Origin: Pascua guehoae
Taxonomy: Eukaryota > Basidiomycota > Tremellomycetes > Trichosporonales > Trichosporonaceae
Length of the DNA stretch: 64,000 nucleotides
Direction: 5' to 3'
Assembly: GCA_001600415.1 (NCBI GenBank)
Contig: BCJX01000009.1
Span: forward strand, 82,282-146,281
Part shown: positions 34,124 through 45,987 of the stretch, one piece after another
Numbering within the stretch: the first letter of the stretch is position 1
Layout of the letters: each line of letters opens with the position of its first letter
Notes under the pieces: model-generated
Told to the model about the DNA's origin: nothing
Databases searched by the model: none
What the model saw: the letters and a program-made list of their open reading frames with translations, nothing else
Program-made: the position numbers and the translations under genes

Positions 34124-35526
34124 CTAGTTGACCAGTGCATAGAACGCAGGCTTTGGGTCGATGTTACGGTCGAACAAGGTGGCTGCGCCCCACCCCTTGT
34201 GGTAGTAGGGCACCCACGAGTGCAAGTCGGTAAAGCCCCCTGGTAGCGGTGTCAGAGGTCTCTTTCCGTGGTGTTTCTTGTTCAACTCACAGACACTGAC
34301 GCCTGGGCAGCGATCGTTGCCAAGGCACGCCTGCACGACGTGCGAGTAGTCGTTTGCTCTAACGGGTGAGTACGCATCATACCGCGGGTGGGGGTTACGC
34401 ACTGCGTCTCGAGCGACTGGCTGCTCGCCACGCCCCGCCAGTCGACGGGCACCCTGACGTCGAGCTCGGTGATGGCGACATCGAGCCCGAGGTCTGTAAA
34501 CAGCTTCATGCTCGCAGCAATGTCGCCGGGGACCTCGCCAGCGACAAAGTGCGCCTCGAACCCGATGCCGTGCAAGGGCGCGCCGGCGGCGAGGAGGCGC
34601 TTGGCGAGCGCGAGCATTGTGGTCGTCTTGGGGTGGTTGACGGTCTCGATGTCGAATTCGTTAATGTAGAGTTTTACGTTGGGCGCCGCTTCGTGTGCGA
34701 GCCTCAGCTGTAATGTTAGTTTTGGTCTGGTCGGCTACGGCTACGTCTTGGGTCAGTAGAGATGGACGCTCACGGCGAGCTCGATGTAGTCGTCGCCCAG
34801 GACGTTTTGCCAGATGGACGGCCGCATCGTGCCGTCCCAGTCGATGGCTGGCGTTCAGCGCGGTTCCCCGTCAATACTGGCACTTACGCTCGTTGACCAC
34901 GTCGATGGAGTACAGGTTGCTCCCGTACCTAGAGTAAGACTCGAGATCAAAGTGTGCCCAGGTCTGCGTACCTGCCCATAACCCCTTGAATGTGCTCGGT
35001 AAGGATCTTCTTGAGCTCATCCGCGTTCGTCGTGCGCGTCACATAGTCCGGACTACTCATCAGCAGCGCCACAGCCCAGTCGCACCACGCACAGACCAAT
35101 GTTCCACACGAGGTTGTGGCCCCGCATCGTCTGCCCGTTCTCCTTGGCCGTCCCGACAATCTAAACCCATCAGCTCCGACTAACACGTGCAGCCTTGCAA
35201 ACTGACAAGATCACACCCGGTCCAGTTCCACACGTCGCGCTCGGGGTGGATCCCCACCCACTTCATTTCGTTTTCCGGCGTGAGCTGCGAAAACTGCTTG
35301 GCCAGCACGCCGCTGTACTTTGTATTGGCATTGAAAAACGACGTGTGCGCCGTGCCAATGTACTTGCCCGCGGCGACGGCGTGGTCGCGCAGGCTCGGCG
35401 TGTCTGGAACTGTCAGTGGGCGCGCGTGGGGGTTCGCTGACCAGTGTTCTGGCGGGTGGTGACGGGTGAGGCGGACGACAGGCCCGCGAGCGCTACGAGG
35501 CTGGTGATTAGGTGTGACGCGAACAT
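34124..35526 (-). CDS. Secreted GH10 endo-beta-1,4-xylanase
   Basis: Cleaves xylan backbones outside the cell. Nine exons: 35442-35526, 35207-35403, 35093-35160, 34972-35052, 34888-34928, 34774-34847, 34403-34707, 34291-34358 and 34124-34239, giving 344 residues. The N-terminus MFASHLITSLVALAGLSSAS is a signal peptide; TTR nearby may be a processing site. GH10 landmarks appear in order: FSQLTPENEMKWVGIHPERD, GQTMRGHNLVWNIGLPDYV, the acid/base glutamate in SIDVVNEPIDWDG, LYINEFDIETV, GIGFEAHFVAGEVP, the nucleophile glutamate in DVAITELDVRV, and SVWGFTDLHSWVPYY. No carbohydrate-binding module is attached. All eight introns are 38-66 bp, unlike the long introns of neighbouring genes. Splice choices were set by homology-bearing frame and phase. 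Confidence 0.96.
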
Positions 35527-36054
35527 GGTGAGTGCTGTTGGAGATGAGTATCAGCTAACAGCAGCGGCGAGAGAAGGCTGGGAGTATCTCCCCTCTCCCT
35601 TATATACGTATCAGTGCATAACCAGCACGTTCGTTTCAGCAATGATCAATGGCACCCCAAGGGGTAGTTCACACTCCACCTTTGTCACGGAGCATTACAT
35701 CTCGTCACCTGTTTGCCTTTTACGTTGCCCACCGTCTTCGTCAATTATGTCACGAGCATGCTTGTTGTTCCCTACAGCAGTAGGTGATCTTGTCTACGGC
35801 GCGTGTTGGGCCATCGGTCTGCTGATAAGCGCCGATCATGGCTTTGGGTGCCTCTAGGGGAAGATGGGACAAGTCGAAACAGGGTGCTGTCCGGCACGGC
35901 GTGCCCACAGAGGACAACTCTGAGAATGGCACTGGGATGGACAGCGTCCAGCGTGCGTGGTTTCAAGTACCCCGCCAAAGGTCTCTCTCGTTGCCGTCGT
36001 ATACAAGGGGCTGAGTCTTGGGGTTCCGCAATGACGCGTTGCGCGCGTTGCACG

Positions 36055-36204
36055 CGTTCTGCGTTCTGTGTTCAGGCGTTCTGCGTTCTGCGTTCCGTGT
36101 TCTGTGTTCTGCGTTCTGCGTTCTGCGTTCTGTGTTCTGTGTTCTGCGTTCTGTGTTCTGGCGTTCTGTGTTCTGCGTTCTGAGTTCAGCGTTCTGCGTC
36201 TGCA
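36055..36204 (+). repeat. 7-bp satellite GTTCTGC/GTTCTGT
   Basis: About 20 head-to-tail copies with C/T alternation at the last base and occasional interruptions (GTTCAGGC, GTTCTGGC). Intergenic. Confidence 0.95.
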
Positions 36205-36885
36205 TTCACCAGAATGGGACCCTCTCTGTAGGTAACCCTAGCGGGCGGGGGTGCCCGTCGGAGGTAGTGCCTCGCCTTCGGCCAGGAACAATTTACGTCC
36301 ACGACGGACACTTTGAGTCACCGTCGCGCGTCTCGAGTATTTGGATGAAACCTTCGTGCCTGTCGACTTGCAAGCGGCGACAGCCGCCTCTGCGTTCGTC
36401 GCTCGCCTTTGCTTCACTGTGGCACCGTGGCTCGGTGAAGTCAATGACTCGGCATTCGGCATGGTCGTTGGTAACGATGAGACGGGCGGACACCGCGTAA
36501 CCGAGGGCGAGCATGCTCTGCACATGACCGGTGTCGACAGTGGAGCGAACACAAAAGCTTGGTATCACGGTTGCTCCACCCCGAGACGAGGTCCGTGGTC
36601 AACAAAAGACTGTTTTCTCGCAGCGTCGTTTGTTGGTACCCCAAAAGGATAATTTCTGTACACACGTGGGATGTTTGGTTCTTGTCGCCGTTGGCTTGGA
36701 GACAGGACATTGGTAGTCGGGCCCGCTACCATTCCAAGGAAAGGCAGAATCCGTTTTGCTCCTTTTTGCTCGATGGCCTTGACGCGGCATTTTTAGCACA
36801 AGACCCACCGACCCGAGCGCGACTCCCTACCAGACGAGATGAGCTGCAGCCCACCAGCTCGATAAAAGGAGACAAATGAACAAGG

Positions 36886-36890
36886 AAAAA
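36886..36890 (-). terminator. Pol III terminator of tRNA-Gly
   Basis: Five T on the minus strand, 6 bases after the tRNA 3' end, the usual RNA polymerase III stop. Confidence 0.7.
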
Positions 36891-36896
36891 GGAAGA

Positions 36897-36977
36897 TACA
36901 CCTAAGGGGGTTTGAACCCCTGTCACCACTTTTCACGCTGTGGAAGAGTGGCATCCTTACCACTAGACGATAGGTGT
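36897..36977 (-). tRNA. tRNA-Gly(UCC) with 9-nt intron
   Basis: Folds into a full cloverleaf on the minus strand: acceptor ACACCTA/TAGGTGT (7 pairs), D stem GTCT/GGAT, anticodon stem CCACT/AGTGG, T arm AGGGG-TTCAAAC-CCCCT, discriminator A. The anticodon loop reads CTTCCA, then a 9-nt insert CAGCGTGAA, then A. Removing the insert at the normal position after base 37 leaves CTTCCAA with anticodon TCC, the same loop as yeast tRNA-Gly(UCC). The D-arm resembles tRNA-Glu, so identity rests on the anticodon. Confidence 0.85.
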
Positions 36978-38543
36978 CGACGATTTCTGGGGTTGTTGAG
37001 TTCTTGGGACGAGTTCTCGGGGTTCTTGGGGGTGAGGAAGGATTACGGCACGTATTGGCATATCGTGTGATGGTTCGTGCTCCATGCCACACTAATGGCG
37101 ATGGTAGAACCCCCCTTCCCTCCTCATCTCCGGCCTCATTCTCCCTTGTCGGCCTTATTATGGTCGAGGGGATGCTCGGGGCTCGGTAATACCGCATAGT
37201 ATTGTGGAGTGGTGGGCAGTGACAACTGCTTTCTTACCTGACCCCTCTACATACGCCAATACAGCTACACGCCACATTGTCCCCAGCTGCCGGCAATAAC
37301 AATGACAACAATGACAAGACGATACTGATGGGGTTCATAACTGTGCTCAGGTTCTTTGCGCCCAAGTTGCCTTATTGGCCGTTACGGAAAGGAAGGATTG
37401 ATGTCGCCGCACGCCGCGTGGCCCGTGCCGAGTCTTTTCGCCTGCTCGCCTGCAAGAATGTCGCTATGGTCCGCATTGAGTCAACTCGCGGCCGAGTCGG
37501 GTGCATCAGCTGCTCAGTCTTTGCATGGCTCTGATGTGACTAATCCACATTCCAGGCATACGCAGCTTACCCCCTTGCCATCGCGCTGGTGGCCTTTGCA
37601 ATTATTGCTGAATCCGGTGGCGTGACAGTACGACTGGACAGATGCACGCAATCCACAATTTCCCCTCGACTATTGCCAGCATTCTCAATCCCTAGATGAT
37701 TGACAACGTAGTCGATAGCAATTTCGGGTATTGCCCTGGGCTGAAGGTAACAACTTCAGGACAGCGAGGTGGTGGGCAAGGCTGGCTTCATCTACTTTGG
37801 TGTTTCTGGAATAACCGCGCACTGGTACTTGTCAGGTCGAAACTGTGAGCTGGATGTTCTGGTCAATGAGTTAATTTACCACCTCAAGACAAAAAGTCCA
37901 AATGCATCATGCCGGCCCAGTCCAGGACGGAGCAGGTACGAAATGCCATACGGGTTGCTGAAGAGAAGGCCCGAGCGCAGCCCTCACATGTGTTGCTCCT
38001 CAGAGGCCCTCACGTGTGCTGCGGTTCAGAGTGGCAATCCCATGAGTACATAATCGAGAAAAATCACCGTCGGAAATTTAAGACAACAGGCGTGGACGCT
38101 GTCGACGACGACATTGTGTTCCATTCGACTGTCGCGGCCTTTCCCTAGTAAAAAGTGGGAGAGGTATCCCATGTGTAGCACAGAGCCAAACACTGGCAAT
38201 TGCACGGTGAGGGCCGCCCAACATCAAAGTGTTATCGCCCACTGTTAGTATTTTCCCGCCTCGCAGTTGTTATCGGATAATTGTCGGAACTATCACGCGG
38301 CCCGATGCGACACAGAACGGCCCACTTCAAGAAATGATGCTTAGTGCAGGGGCAGAGCCCACCACCGTACTTGCGCGCTTGATCGGGTGAGTGGGGAGAT
38401 CTATTCTTGACTGCGGGCTGCGGGCCGAAGCGACCGGACCGTCGATGGGTAAGCATATAGTCAGCACCGACGCCGACGTGAGCAAGACTTATAGATGCAG
38501 TTGGAGTATCTGGCACCCACTCTACCCGCTTGTGACATCCACC
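36978..38543. other. Region between tRNA-Gly and serine hydrolase gene
   Basis: About 1.57 kb, lower in GC than the gene-bearing parts. An open frame at 37909-38148 (79 codons starting MPAQSRTEQVRNAIRVAEEK) has protein-like composition but no recognised family. The rest shows nothing I can name. Confidence 0.4.
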
Positions 38544-39929
38544 ATGACGGACACCTCTGCTCCTTTGCAGCAGCCCCGCCTCACTCCCGAGGGCAAGGCC
38601 GCACTCGACGACCTCCTCCACTCATCTGTGGAGTCCCGCAATGTCCCCGCCCTCCACATTGGTGTCACCACCGCCGACGGCCCGCTGTACTTTGCCCATG
38701 CTGGCGAACGCGTGTTTGGCGAGCCCGACAAGGGTCAAGTAGACGACGACACTCGTGAGTTGACTCTACCTACGCACTGGGAACCACAGCACTGCACGTC
38801 TGACTCGACTCTAGGCCTCCAGCTGTTCTCGACGACCAAGCTGGTGACGACGATCGCGGTGCTGCAGCTGGTGGACCGTGGCCTGGTCGACCTGGACGAC
38901 CCGGGCGTGGTGGCCCAGCACGCCCCGGAACTGTGCAAGATGGAGATCCTCGAGGGGTTTGATGGCGACGACAAGCCCGTGTTCCGGAAACGCACGAGGC
39001 CAATCACGCTCAAGCGGCTCCTGTCGCACTCGTCTGGGCTGGCGTACATGTTTTCGTCCGAGCTGATCATGCGGTGGGAGAAGGTGACGGGCCACAAGGG
39101 ATTCTGGGCCGGGGGGCCGGAAGGCTTTTGCGAGCCTCTGATCTTTGAGCCTGGTACACGCTGGACGTACGGGATCGGGATTGACTGGGCGGGCATTATC
39201 GTCGAGCGCGTCAGCGGGCAGACCCTCGAAGACTACTTTGGCGAGCACATCTTTGCACCCCTGGGTATCACGACGCTCACATTCTACCCCACGGCCGAGG
39301 TCGTGAGCCGCCTCCAGCAGGTCTGCGGGCGCGATGCAAACGGAAACCTCGAGCACTCGCAAGGTATGCGCTCACTCAAGCTCGACGACCTCGTCGGGTC
39401 CCAGCTCTCCGGGGGTGGCGGCTTGCTCGGCACCGCGCGCGACTATCTTCGTTTCCTCCAAGGCGTCCTCGCAAGCCAGGACCCGGGACGGACCGGCCTC
39501 ATCTCCCCAGCCTCGTTCAAGACGCTCTTCACAAACGCCCTGCCCCCACGTAGGCCGGATAACACATGCTACGCCGACCTCGCTAGAATGACCCAGAACC
39601 AGACATACCACGACCCAGACCACACGGCCAACGACGCCCAGTATCTCGAGCACTCGGTCGGGCTCGTCCTCAACACGCGCGACTCGGTGCACGGCCGCAA
39701 GGCAGGCAGTGGCTGCTGGGACGGCGCCGCAAAGACCCAGTACTGGCTCGATCCTGTGACGGGTATCGCAGTGAGTCTGGACATTGCAGAACGCATACAG
39801 AGTTTGAAACTGACCCAACTCTTGTAGGGTATTTGCTTTTCACAGATCTTGGCGCCCAACCCCGACCCGTTCATGAGGCTGTTCAACAAGTTTGAACGTA
39901 CAGTCTACGACGGGCTGGACAAGGCCTGA
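38544..39929 (+). CDS. Class C beta-lactamase-related serine hydrolase
   Basis: Member of the serine beta-lactamase-like (penicillin-binding fold) family; in fungi usually esterases or transacylases of metabolites. Three exons: 38544-38754, 38815-39770 and 39828-39929, giving 422 residues. The catalytic SxxK is in LFSTTKLVTTIAVLQLVDRG; LLSHSSGLAYMF follows; the Tyr motif is in RWTYGIGIDWAGIIVERVSG; the C-terminal motif region is GCWDGAAKTQYWLDP. No signal peptide is visible, so it is probably intracellular. Intron 1 is 60 bp with no in-frame stop and sits just before the SxxK; I removed it because both splice sites and the branch site are good and the join keeps the frame. The start has a good context (CACC-ATG); an upstream extension of the frame to 38391 is not supported. 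Confidence 0.88.
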
Positions 39930-42568
39930 GAAGATACAGGGGTATACAAGGTTACCGAACAGTAGCATAGAAGCAATGGGCTCAGAAGCATGATGAGACT
40001 TTAAGGATCCTGTGAGGCACGATACTAGGGTTGTGTCCGCTGAGCATCATGAGTGGAGGGAGGTGAGTGGCGTACGGAATGAACACTGGAGACGAGAGCG
40101 TAGCCGGAGTGGGTGAGCATCCTCCATCCGGCGCACGGCCAAGGTTGCGAACCGGTCCGCAATTGCAAGAAGCATGGTTGCCCCATGGGGCCGTGGGAGT
40201 GCCGTAGCCGGGTCCGGGACGCTGCCGCTTTTTGCGGGGGACGCCGCTTGCACTGAGCGGCAATGTGTGCGGGAAAGAGGCAGAGAAGGCAATGGTATGT
40301 AGAGCATGGTTGAAACGTGCCGGACGGGGGTAACCGTGAGCCGCATGCCGCAGTGCACGGCGTCCTACCGAATCAAGCATGGTGTAAGGGCGGCGCGGAA
40401 TGTTACACGACATGTTGGGTCCGGCACAGGGCGGGGGAATGCGACGGGTGGCGCGTGGCGCGGGGGGCAACGAGGCGCATGCGCCTACAGTAGTGACGAT
40501 GTGGCGCGCACGGGCCCTTGTGAATGGTTGCGAGGATGCGAGTGGATTGTGCCACAAAGTAAAATGGGGTGGTAAGCCCACAGGCAGACAGAGGTCCAGG
40601 CCTCTCTCACGCACAGGCCTCTTTGCAGGGTATATTAATTGCACACAAGTCGCGCCGCACAGACACACCAACCCGGCCAGACCTTTTTTCTTCCTTCCTT
40701 TGTTGCTTCCTTTGGACGATTCTGGGGTGGTCCCAGCCGTTACCCTCGTTCTATCCCTGCGCCCTTTGCGCCCTTTGCACCCTCGGCCGCTCGCTCCTTG
40801 CAGCGTGTGGGTCCTCTGAACACTCGCACACGGTCCCTCCCTGCTCCCTGCCGCCTGCACCCTACCCCCATCTGCCTTCTCCCTGTCGCCAACCTCGCCG
40901 CTGACTGTCTCCGCTGTGGCCGCTGTGGTCGACTGGTCGCTGCTTCGGGCCCGGTCCGCCACTGCCCGACCCCAACTGCCCGAACCCCATTTACCATGCT
41001 GGTCCTGGCGCGTGGCGGATAGGAAAATCCGCTCTCCTGGCTAACTCCAGGCCTCTGGCCCTGTTCCAATGTCTCAATGCTAGAGACGCGCCGCCAACAC
41101 CCCCGTTGTCGGTTCTTCTCCTGGCACTGCGGGCGAAGGAAACAGCAGCGAGGAAGGTATGATCCGGCTCTGGGAATCGGCATACTGATCCTGCTGTACC
41201 TGATGGCTGATGGCGTCTGACTGCCTAACTCTTTCTGGCTCTCACATCAACGCCTCAACGGACACCGGAAGCCTGGCATCGTGCCACACGGTGAGTCCAG
41301 CACATTCTTGCTGGCCACTGGGAATGACGAATACAGCGGTGCAGAAGGGTGCATCAAGGATTTGTAGCAGTCCAGACCCAAACGTGGTCATTAGCACAGG
41401 ATAGAGAATTACAAACCGATCATAATTCTGCACGGCTCGCTCAGAGCGCTTGCAGAGCGGGGCGGAGCGGACCGCGCGTGTCATTTACAAGGCTGTACGG
41501 CTTGCAAAGTACCCCAGAGTAAGGCTGTCGCGCACAGAGCCACATCCCCGTGACACTCACGGACCACAATGTAACATACCGGCGGATCCAACCTCCTGGG
41601 AGGCGAGTATGATCGTTACGACGGGATAATTTGTTGGGTTGGGCGTGAGACAGCCTGCGAGGTGTCTAGTGAACCGGCAGTAAACATCTCAAGATTGACA
41701 GGACCATGCAGGCCACACAGGCCATGCAGTGCAGGACATGCAGGCAATGTAGGCCATTGGGACGACCAACGATACATGCAACAATTGCCTGGCAATGGGA
41801 ATCGTCAACCAGCATCACGGCTATCTGCATGTGCACTGCCAGAGGAGATGAACGACGTAGGCGAGGTAGACGCCTCCAGAGGGAATCACCACGCCACCCC
41901 CGCCTTACTGGCTGACCCCCAAGCACGCCACAGACATGCACCGGGCCGGGACGCGACGTGAGCAACGCGCAGATGCCTAAAACAGACGTGCAAGACACAC
42001 AACCTGCATGCAGCCTGGTGGCCTGTGAACAAGACAATGCCCAACTTGGGCACTGTTGCATTGTTTGGGGTGGGGTTTTCGAGGGTCGGTCGTTCAAATG
42101 GCCCGAGAACGCGGTTTGTCCTCTCATATTATCTCGGGGACTGGTGTGGGTGAGTCTGTCCGTGAGACCTGGGTCTGTGGTAAAGTGGCCGGGGTGGGGG
42201 CGGGGTGGTCGTGCTACGCGTGCTAATGCCTGCCATCCTATGCATACACAGTACCAATGGCCACAGGCAAACCCGAACGGGCCAGTTGTATTCGGCCGGC
42301 AGCCACTAGCCACCTGCGCCATGGCCGTGGTCAGCCACACACGTCGCATGGTTGAGCCTACCTGCTACCTGGCGCGCCCGGCGCCACAACGCCCACACAC
42401 CCAATTGGCTCATGTCGACGCTTTGCTGATACCCACGCACCCATGCACCCACGCGCCCACGCACGCACCGATACGGTGCGCACACACGTCGTTTGCACGA
42501 TCCACACCATCAGCACCCTCGTTTCCATCACCACCCTATTCCTTTGCTTTCCTTTGGCTCGTTGCTGC
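39930..42568. other. Gene-poor stretch between serine hydrolase and orphan gene
   Basis: About 2.6 kb. Long open frames occur on both strands (minus strand 39982-40962, 326 codons; minus strand 41666-42349) but have odd composition and no recognisable domain. A run of related GCAGGCCAYRCA words lies at about 41708-41755. Nothing is called. Confidence 0.45.
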
Positions 42569-43449
42569 ATGCTCCCACCCCCACCCATCAACCCCCCTTT
42601 TGTTGCGCTGCTTGCATCCTTGCCTCTGATTCTCTCTCACTACTTCTTCACGCCCGCTCGCTTTGTCCTTTTTCCTCACCCCCCCCCAACCCCAACCCCC
42701 CAACCATCACGTCAATTCGTCATTGTTCTTCACTCACCCCCAACCAACCAATCCAACCAACCAACCAACCAACCACCACCCAACCTCCATCACAACTCGC
42801 TACCAAAACGGCTGCACAGTGACACACGCTGCGTTTTACAGTTGTGTGTATTGTTCCAGCTAGTCAACCCAAACCAGCCATTGCCTACCTGTGGGGCGCA
42901 CGGTCCTCGCCTGTTTTCTTTTTTTCGCGTCGTCCAACCCACCACGGTCCATTCTCGTCTCGTCTCGTCTCCCAACCTCATCCACTGTCGTTCCTCCTCG
43001 CACTTGTACTTCAGTCTCTCTTCGACTTCTCTCTCTCCCATCGCAACACGTCCCGACACATACTTTCTCACTACCCACTCCCATCGCCACCACCGCCATT
43101 GTAGCGCCAACCCGAGCACACGCCGAGCGCGCCCCTGATCCTCGCACCCACCACCATTCGACCCTTTTGCCTCTGACCCTTTGTCGACGACTAGGGCCAC
43201 CTCTCACTCAGCCCTCGTCGTTTCCCTACCGACCTACACCTCGTTACCCTTTCCCATCGCACAGCCTGTGCTCAAAATCCACCATCCACCAGCACCTTCG
43301 CCATCCAGTGGGATACGCAAACTCGCGCACCAACAATCCATCTCTCGCCACATAACACTTCTTTTTCGCTACTTTGCGATCAGATCAAAGCAATCGAAAC
43401 AACCTTCCCTCATCCTCCCCCCCATCACAATCGCCCCGCCCCACCCGCA
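42569..43449 (+). promoter_or_regulatory. ATG-free pyrimidine-rich leader of orphan gene
   Basis: After the ATG at 42569 there is no ATG on the plus strand until the start codon at 43450. The stretch is C/T/A-rich with CAAC and TCTCGTCTCGTC-type simple repeats. It reads like a promoter plus a long 5' UTR. Confidence 0.6.
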
Positions 43450-45396
43450 ATGTCGTCGCTCTCGCTCTTAACATCGTCGGCAATGCCGTCACCCCGCTCT
43501 CAGCCTACCCCATCTCCTGCCTTGACTCGTCCAAACTCTCCAAAAGGCCTCAAGCGACGCAAGTTTAGCTTTAATCTTGGCCGCGACCACAACGACTCTT
43601 CCTTGTCACTCACAGCCATGTCGCGCGCCGGCATCCAGCGTTCATACTCGCAGTCCCACGCACACTCGTACTCGGTCTCCCACACGGTGCCGAGCCTCGG
43701 ACAGGGCGCAACCGTCGTCCGCACGCCGCAGGATGCGACCATGTGCATGGCCAAGCCTGGCGCCACCAACAACCCGTTCCCCATCTCGCGCGGAACATCA
43801 CTCCGCGAGGCACCACGCGTTCCCCGTCGCCCCTCGCTCCCGTCGCCGTCGGCGCTTCATGCCGAGCTGTCGCCGCGCATCTCGCGCCCGCCTTCTGGTG
43901 TCGAGTCGTCTAGCTTTGCCACCGATCTCAATGCCGCCCTCGACTCGCCTCGTTCCCCTCCCCACACCCCTTCCAGTCTCGACATTGACGCTGCATACCA
44001 GCAGCGCACTGGACGTCGCCTCACCGGCCGCACGTCTTGCTCTACCCTCGTTCCCGGTCGTCAGCTGACGACACCACCCTCTCCTTCACCGCTTGGATTT
44101 GCCACAAACACAAACGGCATGCCATCGCCTTCCACTCCGCCCGCAACAGTGCACCGTGCAGGATCGCGCCCCGATCTGCACGCTGCTGCGCACAAGCCTT
44201 CCGGACCTGTTCCGGGTTCGCCTGGTCCCGTCCCGTCTCCCATGTCCCCACCGCCGGCGCGCATGCCTGCACCCCCCCTGATCAACTGGGAGTCGGAGCG
44301 CATGGAAGTGCTCCAGGAGACGCGCCACGAGGCGCCATTCACGCCCATTCTCATCTCCCACACGACCCGTCCGGCGACGGGCGCGGCCTCGGTTGTGCTG
44401 GTCACACTGCGTTTCGGTTTCAGCCTCGACACGGAGCCAAACACGCACCCGGTTACCGTCACGCTCGACACGCTTCGTCCTGCTGGCGGTCGCCTGGTAG
44501 ACTTTATCGACGCCGCCATGCGCCCCGAGTCGCTGGCCGTGTCGCGTGTATCGCGCGAGTCGTGCGGCGGTGTCTCGATTGGTTGCACCGAGGGCGGGCT
44601 CGAGATGACCGACGGCAGCAGTGCCGAGGACAGCGACTTTGAGTACGACGACACGCGTCTCCACCCCACCTTGCAGTGAGTTGTGGCGCCCCCTTGCTAT
44701 TTGCCAACCAACTGACAACCCAGGGATGAATACCGTGTTGCACTCACTCTGTCCGCGGCCGCCAAGCCCGACAACGTGTCGCCAACGAGCTCTCGTGGCC
44801 CCGCCCGTCCCGCTCGTCGTCAGTACCCTCCGACGGCCTTTACGCCGTCGTATGCCCCTTCTTCGGGATACTCGTCTGGTGGCCACTCTGCCTACTCGTC
44901 CACTAGCCAATCTGGCTGTTCGTCCAACAACCACTCTGGCTACGCAGGCCACCCTTCTCCCACTGCCACTTCCCCGTCTGGCCTCCCCTCTCTGTCGTCT
45001 CTGCCTGCTGCCCTTGCGCAGTACAAGGCTCAACAGGCGGAACAGGCCCGTGCCGAGATTGCCTTCCAGGCTGCTGCCGACGCTGCCGCTGCCGAAGCCG
45101 CGGCCATGCCTCTCGAACTCCCGTCCACACTCCCTCTCGCCATCCGCCGCCCGCGCGCCGCGACATGTCCCCAGCACATGGGTGGGACCGTCTCGGAGCT
45201 TACACTGCTCATCCAGCGCGACGCGGGCGCATGGCACGCAATTGCCAGCCGTCTGTGCTCGGGGTCCTGGCCGCTGCTCGACGGCCGCCGCAGGCGTGTC
45301 GAGGACGAGTGCCGCTGGGCCGAGATGGATGGTCTGCTCATGGAACTGCACGTCCCCGTGCAGACCGTGCAGACCCCCCGGGGCAGGTATATCTAG
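43450..45396 (+). CDS. Unrecognised Ser/Pro-rich protein
   Basis: I do not recognise this gene. Two exons: 43450-44675 and 44724-45396 (48-bp intron with a CTGAC branch), giving 632 residues. The first 290 residues are Ser/Pro/Thr-rich with several basic phospho-site-like motifs: KRRKFSFNLGRD, RVPRRPSLPSPS and RRLTGRTS. Two denser regions may be folded: WESERMEVLQETRHEAPFTP followed by VVLVTLRFGFSLD and VTVTLDTLRPAGGRLVDFID (about 275-370), and at the end LTLLIQRDAGAWHAIASRLC with RRRRVEDECRWAEMDGLLME. Between them are a Ser/Gly/Tyr-rich stretch and an Ala/Gln helix. No membrane segment or signal peptide is seen. The pattern suggests a phosphorylated regulatory protein, but that is only inference. 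Confidence 0.75.
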
Positions 45397-45987
45397 GCGA
45401 CTGCAGAAGAAGAAGAAAAAAAAACACACAAAAGATGTTTAGAAGAATATCAGAAGTTGTAGAAGAAAAGGAGTCAACAACCAAAAATGTGCTTTTATAG
45501 TTGTCTGAAGGGATGTCATTTGTCCACACTAGTACATCAGCCTCGTACACGAGCCGAAAAAGAGGCCTAAGGAACAGGATGTGACATTTGGCTTACTGTT
45601 GCTTTCCCCTTTGCAACCATGGTGTCGCCGATGGCAGCAATCCCTCTGGTGTCCGACGACCTCGTGCACGTACACCCTGCGGGGTTGCTCGACAAATGCG
45701 CCAAACCGTGTGCTCTGTCCCTCGACCGCCGTGGCACCTGCGGAGGCTCCACTTACACGCCAGGGAGTGGCTTGAGACCAGCAAAGGACCCCATGGTTGC
45801 ACCAGCTCTCCTCCTACCAGTCCTTGATGACCTCGAAAGTGTTCAGCACGTCCTTGACCAGGTCGCCTCGATCGCCTCAAGGCCTCTCGAGGATCTTGTG
45901 CATGGAAGGATCGCCAGAAGCTCGAGGTTCTGGACGATATCGTTGCCTCTCTGGATGTAATCGCACGACCGTAATACTTCCGACCAG
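45397..45987. other. Region between orphan gene and tRNA-His
   Basis: About 590 bp. The start is A-rich (GAAGAAGAAAAAA near 45405-45425), likely the 3' UTR. No gene is recognised. Confidence 0.5.

Larger units (their letters stand above)
35527..36896. other. Region between xylanase start and tRNA-Gly
   Basis: Xylanase promoter side (the first 100 bp are CT-rich; a TATATA-like word lies at about 35601), then a 7-bp satellite, then about 650 bp with open frames on both strands that I cannot assign. No gene is called. Confidence 0.45.

Noticed and set aside
39982..40962. 326-codon minus-strand frame
   Set aside because: No domain, irregular composition, crosses sequence that looks like leader and promoter; long chance frames are expected at this GC content.
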